Assembly: GCA_027487575.1 (NCBI GenBank) | Contig: JAIYDJ010000027.1 | Coordinates: 1 to 64,000 of the forward strand | Source of the DNA: Rhodobacter sp. | GTDB lineage: Bacteria; Pseudomonadota; Alphaproteobacteria; Rhodobacterales; Rhodobacteraceae | DNA length: 64,000 nt | Reading direction: 5' to 3' | Part shown: positions 7,448-16,409 of the stretch, in pieces | Layout: the number at the start of each line of letters is the position of its first letter | Position numbering within the stretch: position 1 is the stretch's first letter | Position numbers and translations under genes: made by a program | Notes under the pieces: model-generated | Databases searched by the model: none | Told to the model about the DNA's origin: nothing | What the model saw: the letters and a program-made list of their open reading frames with translations, nothing else

Positions 7448-8085
7448 CCGAAGCGGTACGCGGCGGCATGGGGTGGCACGGCAAGGTCCACGCCGGGCGC
7501 AGATATGGGATCGCCCATCGCAAACCTGATCGGCAGGACCCCGGCCCAGACCGGCCATGACAGGTCTTCGGGCGGGTCGGTCGGCATCCCTGCGCCGATC
7601 TTGGCCGAGGCTTCCGTCAGCGGCAGCGACAGGATGCGTGTCGCCTTCAGCTCCTGCGCAGTCATCGGGCGCAGGCTCTCCCAGCGGCCGGGGAACATCC
7701 GGTCCATCATTGCCTTGAGGGCAGCCGTCTTGGCTGCGGCGCCCGTAACCTCGACCGCCGTGCCGAACACCATCACCGAGCGGTAGTTGACCGAGTGTTC
7801 TAGCCCGGACCGCGCCAGAACCATCGCATCGGTCAGCGTGACGGTAACGCAGACCGGCGCGCCGGTGGCGGTCTTCTGCATCCGGCTGGCCGAGGAGCCA
7901 TGCCAGAAAATCCGGTCGCCCGTCCGCCATTGCAGCGTCGGCGTCACCACCGGCGCACCCTCCAGAATGTAGCCCACATGCGCCACCGGCATCGCGTCCA
8001 GGATCGCGTCGATGGTGGCGCGGTCATAGGCCGCCTTGTGATGCAGACGGCGGGCGCGGGTGCGGGGCGAAGGCGCGGCGGTCAT
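7432..8085 (-). CDS. Pyridoxamine 5'-phosphate oxidase-like FMN-binding protein
   Basis: This 217-residue protein belongs to the flavin-nucleotide-binding PNPOx-like group. The N terminus has RATIDAILDAMPVAHVGYIL. A split-barrel segment, PTLQWRTGDRIFWHGSSASR, then CVTVTLTDAMVLARSG and NYRSVMVFGTAVEV, are where FMN and phosphate usually bind. Family members bind FMN, F420 or heme; the substrate cannot be told from sequence. The gene stands alone between a secreted-protein gene (convergent) and argF. Confidence 0.8.
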   Translation of the reverse strand: MTAAPSPRTRARRLHHKAAYDRATIDAILDAMPVAHVGYILEGAPVVTPTLQWRTGDRIFWHGSSASRMQKTATGAPVCVTVTLTDAMVLARSGLEHSVNYRSVMVFGTAVEVTGAAAKTAALKAMMDRMFPGRWESLRPMTAQELKATRILSLPLTEASAKIGAGMPTDPPEDLSWPVWAGVLPIRFAMGDPISAPGVDLAVPPHAAAYRFGHPAQ

Positions 8086-8137
8086 GCGCGGTCTTTCGAC
8101 GCAGAGGCGAAGTCATTGCGAAGATTCAGGGTCCGGG

Positions 8138-9064
8138 TCATAGCCCCAGACACCAGCGCATCACCGCTTTCTGGGCGTGAAGGCGGTTTTCGGCCTCGTC
8201 GAACACCACCGAATGCGGGCCGTCCATCACGGCCGAGGTGACCTCGTCATTGCGGTGCGCGGGCAGGCAATGCATGAACAGGGCATCCGGACCGGCCCGG
8301 GCCATCAATGCCTCGTTGACCTGATAGGCGCGCAACTGGTTGTGCCGGCGCTCCTTCGCGGATTCGGGGTCGTGCATCGAAACCCAGGTGTCCGTCACGA
8401 CCAGATCGGCTCCGGCCACGGCCAGGGCAGGGTCGCGCTCGATGGTGACGCGGCTGCCTTGCGCGCGGGCAAAGCCCAAGGCCGCCGCCTCGGGTTCCAG
8501 CGGTTCGGGACCGGTGAAGGTGAAATCGAACCCGAACTGGCCGGCCGCATGCAGGAACGACGCGCAGACATTGTTGCCGTCACCCGCCCAGACCACCTTC
8601 TTTCCGGCGATCGGGCCACGGTGTTCTTCATAGGTCATCACGTCGGCCATGATCTGGCAGGGATGCGTCCGGTTGGTCAGGCCGTTGATCACCGGTACCG
8701 TCGCATGTTCCGCCATTTCCAGAAGCGTCGCCTCTTCATAGGTGCGGATCATGATCAGATCCACATAGCGTGACAGCACGCGCGCGGTATCGGCAATGGT
8801 TTCGCCATGGCCCAGCTGCATCTCCTTGCCTGACAGCACCATCGTCTCGCCGCCCATCTGCCGCACGCCGACATCGAAGGACACGCGGGTGCGGGTCGAG
8901 GGCTTTTCGAAGATGAGCGCCACCATGCGGCCCCCGAGCGGGCGGTCATCGTCCGCCGTGCCTTTCGGGCGGCCGTTGCGGGCCGATTTCATCGCATGCG
9001 CGGAGTCGATCATCACCCGCAGGTCGGCGGCGGATGTGGTGTGGATGTCGAGAAAATGATTCAT
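8138..9064 (-). CDS. argF: Ornithine carbamoyltransferase
   Basis: At 308 residues this is the normal trimer-subunit length. It catalyses carbamoyl phosphate plus L-ornithine to L-citrulline, the sixth step of arginine synthesis. The carbamoyl-phosphate loop STRTR lies at residues 56-60 and the HPCQ motif near the middle. The ornithine-binding segment [11 protein letters not shown] lies near the C terminus, and DTWVSM contributes to ornithine binding. It lies 94 bases downstream of argD on the same strand, as in many alphaproteobacteria. A GC-rich hairpin sits between the two genes. Confidence 0.97.
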   Translation of the reverse strand: MNHFLDIHTTSAADLRVMIDSAHAMKSARNGRPKGTADDDRPLGGRMVALIFEKPSTRTRVSFDVGVRQMGGETMVLSGKEMQLGHGETIADTARVLSRYVDLIMIRTYEEATLLEMAEHATVPVINGLTNRTHPCQIMADVMTYEEHRGPIAGKKVVWAGDGNNVCASFLHAAGQFGFDFTFTGPEPLEPEAAALGFARAQGSRVTIERDPALAVAGADLVVTDTWVSMHDPESAKERRHNQLRAYQVNEALMARAGPDALFMHCLPAHRNDEVTSAVMDGPHSVVFDEAENRLHAQKAVMRWCLGL

Positions 9065-9090
9065 GTCAGGCGCTTCTTGATGGGGCGGAA

Positions 9091-9113
9091 CCGGGGGGCT
9101 TTGCGCCCCCCGG
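9091..9113 (-). repeat. GC-rich hairpin element between argD and argF
   Basis: A perfect 9-bp stem (CCGGGGGGC with GCCCCCCGG, loop TTTGC) is followed on the plus strand by ACCCCCCGCAGGATATTTGA. A related element (GGGGGC-4-GCCCCCGGACCCC) occurs at 35371. From memory, such GGACCCC-tailed hairpins are dispersed in Rhodobacteraceae genomes. It could lower argF expression relative to argD. Confidence 0.6.
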
Positions 9114-9158
9114 ACCCCCCGCAGGATATTTGAGAGCAGAAAATGAGGGAGGCGGGGA

Positions 9159-10325
9159 TCATGCGGCGAGCGCGGCCGCGGCGCGGTCGAGACGGGCCAG
9201 CGCCTCGGTGATGTCGGACCCGGGGATGTTGAGCGCGGGCAGCAGGCGCAGCACGTTGTCGGCGGCGGGCACCGTCAGCAGGTGCTGGGCGTAGGCCGCC
9301 TTGACCACTTCGGTCGGCGCAACCTTGCACTTCAGCCCCAGCATCAGGCCCTGACCGCGCACCGATTCGAAGATCGCGGGGTGGCTGGCGATCAGCCCTT
9401 CCAGCCCCTGGCGGAACTGAGCGGCCTTCTGGCTGACCGCTTCGAGAAAGGCGTCGTCGATCAGGTCAAGCACCCTTGCCCCCACCGCACAGCCCAAGGG
9501 GTTGCCGCCATAGGTGGACCCGTGGGTTCCCGCCACCATGCCGGAGGCCGCGTTTTCGGTGGCCAGCACCGCCCCCAGCGGGAAGCCGCCGCCGATGCCC
9601 TTGGCCACCATCATGATGTCGGGCGAGACGCCGGCCCATTCATGGGCAAAAAGCTTGCCGGTGCGCCCCACGCCGCATTGCACCTCGTCGAAGATGATCA
9701 GCGTGCCGGTGGCGTCGCACAGGTCGCGCAGGCCCTTCAGGCAGGCATCCGGCAGGGTGCGGATGCCACCCTCGCCCTGGATCGGCTCGATCATCACCGC
9801 CGCCGCGTCACGGGTGATGGCGGCGCGCAGGGCGTCATGGTCGCCCCAGGGCAGTTGGCGGAAACCCGGCATCAGCGGGCCGAAGCCCTTGACCATCTTT
9901 TCCGATCCGGCCGCGGCGATGGCCCCGGTGGACCGGCCATGGAATGCGCCTTCGAAGGTCAGGATTTCCCTGCGCTGTTCGCCCCTGTCGTACCAGTACT
10001 TTCGGGCCATCTTGATCGCGAGTTCCGCCGCCTCGGTTCCGGAATTGGTGAAGAACACCGTGTCGGCAAATGTCCGGTCCACCAGTGCCTGCGCCAGCCG
10101 TTCCTGTTCGGGAATGCGGTAGAGGTTCGAGACATGCCACAGGTTCTGCGCCTGCGCGGTCAGGGCTTCCACCAGCGCCGGATGCGCGTGGCCCAGGGCA
10201 TTGACCGCAATCCCCGCGCCAAGGTCCAGATACCGCGAGCCGTCCTCGGCGGTCAGCCATGAGCCTGCGCCCGACGTGAAGGCCAGCGGCGCGCGGTTGT
10301 AGGTGGGCAGGACGGGGCTGATCAT
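9159..10325 (-). CDS. argD: Acetylornithine aminotransferase
   Basis: This 388-residue class III PLP-dependent aminotransferase converts N-acetylglutamate semialdehyde plus glutamate to N-acetylornithine, and may also act in lysine synthesis. The N terminus is [16 protein letters not shown], and [18 protein letters not shown] is the PLP phosphate-binding region. [20 protein letters not shown] lies before the catalytic-lysine segment [28 protein letters not shown] follows. It is first in the argD-argF pair, and the region upstream is shared with divergent gcrA. Confidence 0.96.
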   Translation of the reverse strand: MISPVLPTYNRAPLAFTSGAGSWLTAEDGSRYLDLGAGIAVNALGHAHPALVEALTAQAQNLWHVSNLYRIPEQERLAQALVDRTFADTVFFTNSGTEAAELAIKMARKYWYDRGEQRREILTFEGAFHGRSTGAIAAAGSEKMVKGFGPLMPGFRQLPWGDHDALRAAITRDAAAVMIEPIQGEGGIRTLPDACLKGLRDLCDATGTLIIFDEVQCGVGRTGKLFAHEWAGVSPDIMMVAKGIGGGFPLGAVLATENAASGMVAGTHGSTYGGNPLGCAVGARVLDLIDDAFLEAVSQKAAQFRQGLEGLIASHPAIFESVRGQGLMLGLKCKVAPTEVVKAAYAQHLLTVPAADNVLRLLPALNIPGSDITEALARLDRAAAALAA

Positions 10326-10646
10326 GCGGGAACCCTTGTGTTTTGCCCCAGCCGTAAAGGGGGGCGGGCGGATGTGTCAATGCAGGAGAGGGCCCGGTAC
10401 GGTGGGCAGGCCGGGATCATCGCCTATCGGCGTCGGGGCAGCAAACGTGGCGGCATCCGGTGGATCATGCTTCTGTTGTACCGCAACGGCCCTGCCGATC
10501 AAGGGAATTTTCCGATGTTCCGGCCGTGCCGGGGCGTCATGCTGCGCCGTGGTCGGCCCTGCGGGGTTGAACTCTGCCGCCGGTCCTTGTATGCCGTATC
10601 GTCCCGTCGTAAGTGCAGCGGGTTCGCCCCTTGCCCGGAGTTGCCG
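10326..10646. promoter_or_regulatory. Divergent argD/gcrA upstream region
   Basis: These 321 bases separate the divergent argD and gcrA genes and must contain promoters for both. I see no credible gene: the long plus-strand frame running into gcrA lacks a ribosome-binding site and recognisable sequence. No clear -35/-10 pair stood out by eye. Confidence 0.5.
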
Positions 10647-11264
10647 ATGTCCTGGACCGACGAGCGCGTCGAGACGCTCAAGAAGATGTGGGCCGAAGGC
10701 CAGTCGGCCAGCCAGATCGCCAAGGAGCTGGGCGGCGTGACGCGCAATGCCGTGATCGGCAAGGTCCACCGGTTGGGCCTGTCGAACCGTGTCGGCCCCG
10801 GCGGGGTGCCCGAGGCGGAGGAGGAAGAGGTGGTGCTGCCCCTGCCCCCGGCCGAACCCGTGATCATCAGACCCGTTCCCGAAGAGCCGCCGCGCCCGGC
10901 CGATCCGCCCCGCGCGGTGATGCCCGACCGCCCGGTGGCGGCCCCTCCGGCAAGCGGCGCGGTGATCGCACCGATTCCGATGCGCAAGGCCATCATCCCG
11001 GCGGGCCAGCCCCTGCCGCCGCAGCCGTCGGCCAACGAGATCAGCCCCGAGGCGCTGGCCTCGGTCCGCGAGGTTGAAAAGCGCGCCAAGCGCCTGAGCC
11101 TGATGGAATTGACCGAACGCACCTGCAAATGGCCGATCGGTGATCCGGCGACCGAGGATTTCTGGTTTTGCGGCCTGCCCAGCCTGCCCGGCAAACCCTA
11201 TTGCGAAGCCCATGTCGGAGTCGCGTTCCAGCCGATGAGCGCGCGGCGCGACCGGCGGCGGTAG
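10647..11264 (+). CDS. gcrA: GcrA family cell-cycle transcription regulator
   Basis: This 205-residue protein starts MSWTDERVETLKKMWAEGQS, followed by the helix-turn-helix ASQIAKELGGVTRNAVIGKV, the signature of GcrA. A Pro/Ala-rich linker (about 60-125) leads to the C-terminal domain RTCKWPIGDPATEDFWFCG...YCEAHVGVAFQP, which binds sigma70 domain 2. In Caulobacter GcrA activates promoters carrying CcrM-methylated GANTC sites. The true start is the ATG at 10647, with GGAG upstream; the longer frame before it is spurious. It supports alphaproteobacterial origin. Confidence 0.95.
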   Translation: MSWTDERVETLKKMWAEGQSASQIAKELGGVTRNAVIGKVHRLGLSNRVGPGGVPEAEEEEVVLPLPPAEPVIIRPVPEEPPRPADPPRAVMPDRPVAAPPASGAVIAPIPMRKAIIPAGQPLPPQPSANEISPEALASVREVEKRAKRLSLMELTERTCKWPIGDPATEDFWFCGLPSLPGKPYCEAHVGVAFQPMSARRDRRR

Positions 11265-11271
11265 GTCGCAG

Positions 11272-12009
11272 TCAGAACAGCAGCAACGGGCACTGGGTGT
11301 CGAACCTGACGTCGTCGAGTCCGATGCCGCGAAGGTCGAGGTTCTGGATGAAGACGCCTGCGATCTGTGGCTCGACGCTGCCGCTTTGCATGAAGCCTAC
11401 CGCGATCCGTCCTTCCGGATCGATTGACCGCATGTAGCTTGCCAGAACGTGCCCGCTGTTGTCGAGAAAGCGGATTTTCATAGAGCCTTCGGGATAGTCT
11501 CGCAGGATCGAGGAACTGGACAGGCCGAACTTGTTTAGCCCGTCAATGGCGGTCCTGAACGCGAAGAAACACACCGGTTCGTCAAACTGGATTGCGAGTG
11601 CGCCCGTACCGTTCTTGTAGTCCGAATTGGGACCAAGAGGAAGAAGACCGTTGGTTCCTGTCGCGTCGGCAACCTGAATCGCCAGATTGTGCCCGACGGG
11701 TCCGGCAACAAGATGCAACGGACTGTCGCTCGTTTCGTCTGCCAGAACCTCATGCAAGATCAGCAGATGGTCGTGTTTCAACCGCAATAACTGCCCGGAG
11801 AAGTGTTCCCCAAACCCGATTCCCGGAAACCGCAGTATTTCGTCAAAGGTCCCGCGGGGCATGTCATCAAAGGTTATGACGTCGTGCGTGAATTCCTCGA
11901 TCTCGGCATAGGTGATTTCCTTTATCCCCAAACGATCAGCCAAGGCGGGACCGAAAGACAGCGCCAAGATGGCGAAGAGATGCGGAACGCGTATGGTTGT
12001 TACTTGCAT
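11272..12009 (-). CDS. Secreted hypothetical protein, 245 residues
   Basis: An N-terminal signal peptide ([14 protein letters not shown]) is followed by a beta-rich mature domain of about 220 residues. Segments such as [16 protein letters not shown] and [18 protein letters not shown], then [12 protein letters not shown] and GIGLDDVRF, resemble jelly-roll domains found in some exported proteins, but I cannot name the family. Only two Cys are present. Composition is a little lower in GC than its neighbours. It is convergent with gcrA (7 bases between stops) and divergent from rimO. Probably periplasmic or extracellular. Confidence 0.65.
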   Translation of the reverse strand: MQVTTIRVPHLFAILALSFGPALADRLGIKEITYAEIEEFTHDVITFDDMPRGTFDEILRFPGIGFGEHFSGQLLRLKHDHLLILHEVLADETSDSPLHLVAGPVGHNLAIQVADATGTNGLLPLGPNSDYKNGTGALAIQFDEPVCFFAFRTAIDGLNKFGLSSSSILRDYPEGSMKIRFLDNSGHVLASYMRSIDPEGRIAVGFMQSGSVEPQIAGVFIQNLDLRGIGLDDVRFDTQCPLLLF

Positions 12010-12121
12010 TCTTTTCCGTCGCCCACGACCTTTTCAACGCATCTTGCGGGCATCCCGGCCGACGTTGCAAGACGGGCGCTGCCGCTTTCCCTCGCGCGCC
12101 CTTTCCGCTATACGGCGCCCC

Positions 12122-13492
12122 ATGTCGCAGAACCCCCCCAGCCTTCGCCCCGATCTGGCCCGTGCCACTGTCCCCGATGCCCGCCGGGTGGGCCAGCCGA
12201 CCATCGGTATGGTCAGCCTTGGCTGCCCCAAGGCGCTGGTGGACTCCGAGCGCATCCTGACACGGCTCCGGGCTGAAGGCTATGCGATCAGCCCGGATTA
12301 TCAGGGCGCCGATGCGGTGATCGTGAACACCTGCGGGTTTCTCGACAGCGCCAAGGCCGAAAGTCTGGAGGCGATTGGCGAGGCGCTGGCGGCCAACGGG
12401 CGGGTGATCGTGACGGGGTGCCTCGGGGCCGAGCCGGAGTACATCACCGGCGCGCATCCAAAGGTCCTCGCGGTGACCGGGCCGCATCAGTACGAGGCGG
12501 TTCTGGACGCGGTGCATGCCGCCGTGCCGGCCCGGCCCGATCCGTTCATCGACCTTTTGCCCGCAAGCGCGGTCAGCCTGACGCCACGCCACTACAGCTA
12601 TCTGAAGATCTCGGAAGGCTGCAACCACACCTGCAAGTTCTGCATCATCCCCGACATGCGCGGGCGGCTGCAGTCGCGCCCCGCCCATGCGGTGATCCGC
12701 GAGGCGGAGCGGCTGGTGGCGGCGGGGGTGAAGGAGTTGCTGGTGATCAGTCAGGACACCAGTGCCTACGGGCTGGACCTGAAACATGCGACGGACCGGG
12801 GGCATCGCGCGCATATCACCGATCTTGCCCGCGATCTGGGGTCTTTGGGGGCCTGGGTGCGGCTGCATTACGTCTATCCCTATCCGCATGTGCGCGACCT
12901 GATCCCGCTGATGGCCGAGGGGCTGGTGCTGCCCTACCTCGACATCCCGTTCCAGCATGCCGATCCGGGTGTCCTGCGGCGGATGGCACGGCCTGCGGCG
13001 GCGGCGCGCACGCTGGACGAGATCGCGGCATGGCGCAGCGTCTGCCCCGACATCACGTTGCGGTCGACCTTCATCGTGGGCTATCCGGGCGAGACGGAGG
13101 CCGAATTCCAGGTGCTGCTGGACTGGATGGACGCGGCACAGCTGGACCGCGTGGGGTGCTTCCAGTACGAGAACGTCGCAGGCGCGCGGTCGAACGCATT
13201 GCCGGACCATGTGGCCCCCGAGGTCAAGCAAGAACGGTTCGACCGGTTCATGGAACGCGCGCAGGCGATTTCCGAGGCAAAGCTGGCCGCGAAGGTGGGC
13301 CGGGTGATGCAGGTCATAGTGGATGAGGTTGACGCCGAGGGCGCCACCTGCCGCACCAGGGCGGATGCGCCCGAAATCGACGGCAACCTGTTCATCGACG
13401 AAGGGTTCGAAGAGCTGCGGGCGGGCGATCTGGTGACGGTCGCGGTGGAAGAGGCGGGGGAATACGATCTTTGGGGGCGCCTCGTCCGTTAG
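12122..13492 (+). CDS. rimO: Ribosomal protein S12 methylthiotransferase RimO
   Basis: This 456-residue radical SAM enzyme adds a methylthio group to an aspartate of ribosomal protein S12. The N-terminal UPF0004 domain opens with [18 protein letters not shown], in which the Cys are cluster II ligands. The radical SAM motif CNHTCKFC lies at residues 167-174 and is followed by [30 protein letters not shown] and [16 protein letters not shown] distinguish RimO from MiaB. A C-terminal TRAM domain ([20 protein letters not shown]) is present. The ATG at 12122 is preceded by a TATACGG box about 10 bases upstream, so the leader may be very short. Confidence 0.96.
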   Translation: MSQNPPSLRPDLARATVPDARRVGQPTIGMVSLGCPKALVDSERILTRLRAEGYAISPDYQGADAVIVNTCGFLDSAKAESLEAIGEALAANGRVIVTGCLGAEPEYITGAHPKVLAVTGPHQYEAVLDAVHAAVPARPDPFIDLLPASAVSLTPRHYSYLKISEGCNHTCKFCIIPDMRGRLQSRPAHAVIREAERLVAAGVKELLVISQDTSAYGLDLKHATDRGHRAHITDLARDLGSLGAWVRLHYVYPYPHVRDLIPLMAEGLVLPYLDIPFQHADPGVLRRMARPAAAARTLDEIAAWRSVCPDITLRSTFIVGYPGETEAEFQVLLDWMDAAQLDRVGCFQYENVAGARSNALPDHVAPEVKQERFDRFMERAQAISEAKLAAKVGRVMQVIVDEVDAEGATCRTRADAPEIDGNLFIDEGFEELRAGDLVTVAVEEAGEYDLWGRLVR

Positions 13493-13557
13493 CCGGGGTT
13501 GACCCGTGCCGCGGCCATGGGCAGGCTGCCGGGCAGGCCAGCCAGATGGAGACCCCG

Positions 13558-13800
13558 ATGACCGACATCCCGCACATCGCCCAGAAAACCCCCTGCCCGG
13601 TCGATCTGGAGGCGGGAAAAACCTATTTCTGGTGCGCTTGCGGGCAGTCCAAGGCGCAGCCGTTCTGCGACGGATCGCACAAGGGATCGGCCTTCGTCCC
13701 GACAAGGTTCATCGCCGAGGAAAGCAGGACCGTCTGGCTGTGCGGCTGCAAGCAGTCGGCGAAGCAGCCGTTCTGTGACGGATCGCACAAGGGGCTGTAG
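13558..13800 (+). CDS. Dual CDGSH-type iron-sulfur protein
   Basis: This 80-residue protein carries two CDGSH zinc-finger-like motifs, WCACGQSKAQPFCDGSHKG and LCGCKQSAKQPFCDGSHKG. Each has the C-x-C-x2-S-x3-P-x-C-D-G-S-H pattern that holds a 2Fe-2S cluster with three Cys and one His. MitoNEET-type proteins of this kind act in electron transfer or iron-sulfur trafficking. The ATG at 13558 has GGAG six bases upstream. It lies 65 bases behind rimO, itself an iron-sulfur enzyme, and may be co-transcribed with it. Confidence 0.92.
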   Translation: MTDIPHIAQKTPCPVDLEAGKTYFWCACGQSKAQPFCDGSHKGSAFVPTRFIAEESRTVWLCGCKQSAKQPFCDGSHKGL

Positions 13801-13856
13801 GTGCGGGGCGACGTCCTGCCGCTGGCAGCCGGGCATTCGTGCCCTATGTTCAGGGC

Positions 13857-14222
13857 ATGGATGACACCGAAGTTCTTTACAACGACACCTGCCCGGTCTG
13901 CCGGTTCGAGATCGATTCCTACGCACGGCAGGTTGCGGCGGACGGATTGCCGATCCGGTTCGACCGGCTGGATCGAGCGGCGGACTGGGGCCTGACGCCG
14001 GATCAGGCGGCGCGAGCGCTGCATGTGCGGCAGAACGGTGTGGTGCTGTCGGGTCTGCCGGCCTTCCGCGCGCTTTGGGCAGCGATGCCGCGCTGGCGCT
14101 GGCTGGCGCGGTTGACAGGGTGGCCCGTGGTAAGGCCCATCAGCGCGGCAGTCTACGCGTGGGTTCTGGCCCCGCTTCTGTACCGGATGCACCGTCGCAG
14201 GCAGGGGACTTTACGGACCTGA
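13857..14222 (+). CDS. DCC-family (DUF393) thiol-disulfide-type protein
   Basis: The 121-residue product begins with the DUF393 signature: EVLYNDTCPVCRFEIDSY carries a CxxC motif like that of thioredoxin-fold proteins. RLDRAADWGLTPDQAARAL and ARLTGWPVVRPISAAVYAW follow, then a basic end. Function of the family is unsettled; a redox role is proposed from the DxxCxxC motif. I use the ATG at 13857; a GTG at 13839 would add six residues. It is followed by another short membrane-protein gene on the same strand. Confidence 0.8.
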   Translation: MDDTEVLYNDTCPVCRFEIDSYARQVAADGLPIRFDRLDRAADWGLTPDQAARALHVRQNGVVLSGLPAFRALWAAMPRWRWLARLTGWPVVRPISAAVYAWVLAPLLYRMHRRRQGTLRT

Positions 14223-14279
14223 CCGGGTTGCTATTCTGTCGCCGCAGGCAACGTCCTGCGGATAAAAGGGACAGAAACG

Positions 14280-14657
14280 ATGAACATTTCCAAGGGTTTT
14301 CTTGTAGCGGGTTCTTTGTATTTGCTGGTCGGGATTGGCATGGGCAGCTACATGGGCGGATCGGGCGACCATACGCTGGCGCCGGTTCACGCGCATATCA
14401 ACCTTCTGGGCTTTACGCTGATGTCGGTGTTCGGGCTGGCCTACCGAGTCATTCCGGGTCTTGCCGAAGGCTGGATGCCGGTCGCGCATTTCTGGCTGCA
14501 TCAACTGGGGTCGCTGGCGCTGCTGATCGCGCTGTTCCTGATGATGTCGGGGCGGGTTGCGGAAGCCGCGATCGGACCGGCCTTTCCGGTGATGGAAGGG
14601 GCGATCCTGCTGGGGGCGCTCCTGTGGGCCGTCAACCTGTGGTTCAGATTGCGCTAG
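14280..14657 (+). CDS. Small heme-copper-oxidase-like membrane protein
   Basis: This 125-residue protein has four hydrophobic segments (about residues 8-24, 42-60, 70-90 and 100-122). The segment PVHAHINLLGFTLMSVFGLA resembles a helix of cytochrome oxidase subunit I / NorB proteins, with histidines that can bind heme or copper. From memory, homologues in Rhodobacteraceae are annotated inconsistently. A short inverted repeat (CCGCAGG with CCTGCGG, 14242-14261) lies in its leader. It overlaps the convergent gene by 4 bases. Confidence 0.7.
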   Translation: MNISKGFLVAGSLYLLVGIGMGSYMGGSGDHTLAPVHAHINLLGFTLMSVFGLAYRVIPGLAEGWMPVAHFWLHQLGSLALLIALFLMMSGRVAEAAIGPAFPVMEGAILLGALLWAVNLWFRLR

Positions 14658-15667
14658 TCGAACGTCCCCGTCACCCGGCCGAACAGCATGAAGGCCCGCG
14701 CGGTGCGGGTCTCTGCAAGGTCGGCGAGGTCGGCGTCGCTGGCGTTCTTTTCGAATTCGGCAAAGGTCTTGTCGAAGGTGCGCAGGAAGTGATGGCCCGC
14801 GTCGCGGAACACCGCATCCTCGCGCATCCGGCTGCCGGTCAGCGCCAGTGCCGCGCGGTCGCGGATGCCGCCTAGACCGGCGACGCCGCGCCCGCGCTCG
14901 CCTGCCGCGAACCTGCGCCACAACTCGGGCCGGGCGCGGTCGGGGCGCAGGTCGTCCATGTAGATGCCTTCCTGCGACAGCAGCGTCAGCACGTCCTGCG
15001 CGGCGCGGATCAGCTTGGCGACGGTGCGGTCTTCCAGGGCCAGACGCAGGGCGCGGAAGCCGTCCTTGTCGTCGGGATTTTCGGGGAACTGCAGCGCCCG
15101 GATGAAATCGGCGACCGACAGCGGCGGGCGCAGGTCTTCGGCAGGGGTGCCAAGGGCAAGGCCGGGCTGTTCTGCCATCGGGTCGGGACGCGGGGCGGCC
15201 ATTGCCGCCTTGCGGTCGGCCGAAGGCACCGTCAGCAGCGGGTCACGGCGCGAGGCGAAGGTGGCGATGGTGGTCTCGGTCGACTTGGTTGACACGGCGA
15301 TCTCGTCAATCTTGCGTTCGACCGACGGTTTCATGCTGGCTTGTGTCTGCTGATTGGCAAGATACGCGTTGCGCATCGCATCGACCGTTGCCTGCAGGCG
15401 CGCCGCCTCGGTCCGCAAAGACCGCACCGAGCGCAACGTGGTGACCGCCGCCCAGATCAGCGCGAGCGGCAGGAACACGATGAGAAGCGTCAGCACAAGA
15501 CCCAAAGACCCGCTGTCCTGCGGACCGGTCAGCACATAGGCGACCACCGCGGCAACCCAGATCAGCGACAGCGCCCCCGCCACGATTTCGGTCACGGTCA
15601 GCGCGGGTTCGCCGTCGGTACGGGCGTAAAGCCCCAGATCCATCGGTTTTTCGTCAGGTTCGGGCAT
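14654..15667 (-). CDS. Conserved membrane protein with coiled-coil region, 337 residues
   Basis: Two transmembrane segments near the N terminus (about 28-47 and 55-78) are followed by a coiled-coil-like stretch (RSLRTEAARLQATVDAMRNA). A Pro-rich linker leads to a soluble C-terminal domain of about 160 residues with SVADFIRALQFPENPDDKDG and FRDAGHHFLRTFDKTFAEFE. It looks like a small inner-membrane protein with a cytoplasmic helical domain. I do not recognise a characterised family. It lies just upstream of greA on the same strand (26-base gap). Confidence 0.7.
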   Translation of the reverse strand: MPEPDEKPMDLGLYARTDGEPALTVTEIVAGALSLIWVAAVVAYVLTGPQDSGSLGLVLTLLIVFLPLALIWAAVTTLRSVRSLRTEAARLQATVDAMRNAYLANQQTQASMKPSVERKIDEIAVSTKSTETTIATFASRRDPLLTVPSADRKAAMAAPRPDPMAEQPGLALGTPAEDLRPPLSVADFIRALQFPENPDDKDGFRALRLALEDRTVAKLIRAAQDVLTLLSQEGIYMDDLRPDRARPELWRRFAAGERGRGVAGLGGIRDRAALALTGSRMREDAVFRDAGHHFLRTFDKTFAEFEKNASDADLADLAETRTARAFMLFGRVTGTFD

Positions 15668-15693
15668 GGGCCTTTTCCGCCGGAGTCCCGACT

Positions 15694-16164
15694 TCAGATA
15701 TACTGGATATGAAGGACTTCATAGCTGCGCTGACCGCCCGGGGTCTTCACCTCGACGCTGTCGCCTTCGGACTTGCCGATCAGCGCGCGGGCCAGTGGCG
15801 AGCGGATGTTCAGCTTGCCGGCCTCGATGTCCGCTTCGGGTTCACCGACGATCTGATAGGTCTTGCGTTCATCGGTATCCTCGTCGGCCAATGTCACTGT
15901 CGCGCCGAACTTGACCGACCCCGAGAACTTGGTGGGGTCGATCACCTCGGCCAGCGACAGCGTGGCCTCAAGCTCCTTGATTCGGCCTTCGATGAAGGAC
16001 TGCTTTTCACGGGCGGCGTGGTATTCGGCATTTTCCGACAGGTCGCCATGCTCGCGCGCCTCGGCGATCGCGCGGATCACGGCAGGGCGTTCCTGCGACT
16101 TCAGGATTTTCAGCTCTTCATCCAGCGCGGTGAACCCGCCGCGCGTCATGGGTATCTTTTCCAT
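15694..16164 (-). CDS. greA: Transcription elongation factor GreA
   Basis: This 156-residue protein is standard GreA length. The N-terminal coiled coil contains [20 protein letters not shown], whose acidic tip residues (DLSENAEY) reach into the RNA polymerase secondary channel to stimulate transcript cleavage. The C-terminal FKBP-like domain ends [14 protein letters not shown]. It rescues backtracked polymerase. It is divergent from the ETF-ubiquinone oxidoreductase gene across 245 bases. Confidence 0.96.
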   Translation of the reverse strand: MEKIPMTRGGFTALDEELKILKSQERPAVIRAIAEAREHGDLSENAEYHAAREKQSFIEGRIKELEATLSLAEVIDPTKFSGSVKFGATVTLADEDTDERKTYQIVGEPEADIEAGKLNIRSPLARALIGKSEGDSVEVKTPGGQRSYEVLHIQYI

Positions 16165-16409
16165 CGGTCACTTCATGCAAATGAGAAGGCCACGGCCCTG
16201 TCAGGCCATGACCTTGCGCCACATCTGACCCAACCTGATCCGACGGGGGGGCAGATTGCAAGAGGAGATGGGGCAAATAGGCGGCGGCTTGTCGCAGTCT
16301 GACAAGAAACTTGCGCGACCACCGGATGGACCCCAAATGACGCTGTGTGATGGTTGACCGGGCCGGGGGCATCGGGCAATGACGAGCGGCAACTTGGGAA
16401 GGGGAAACC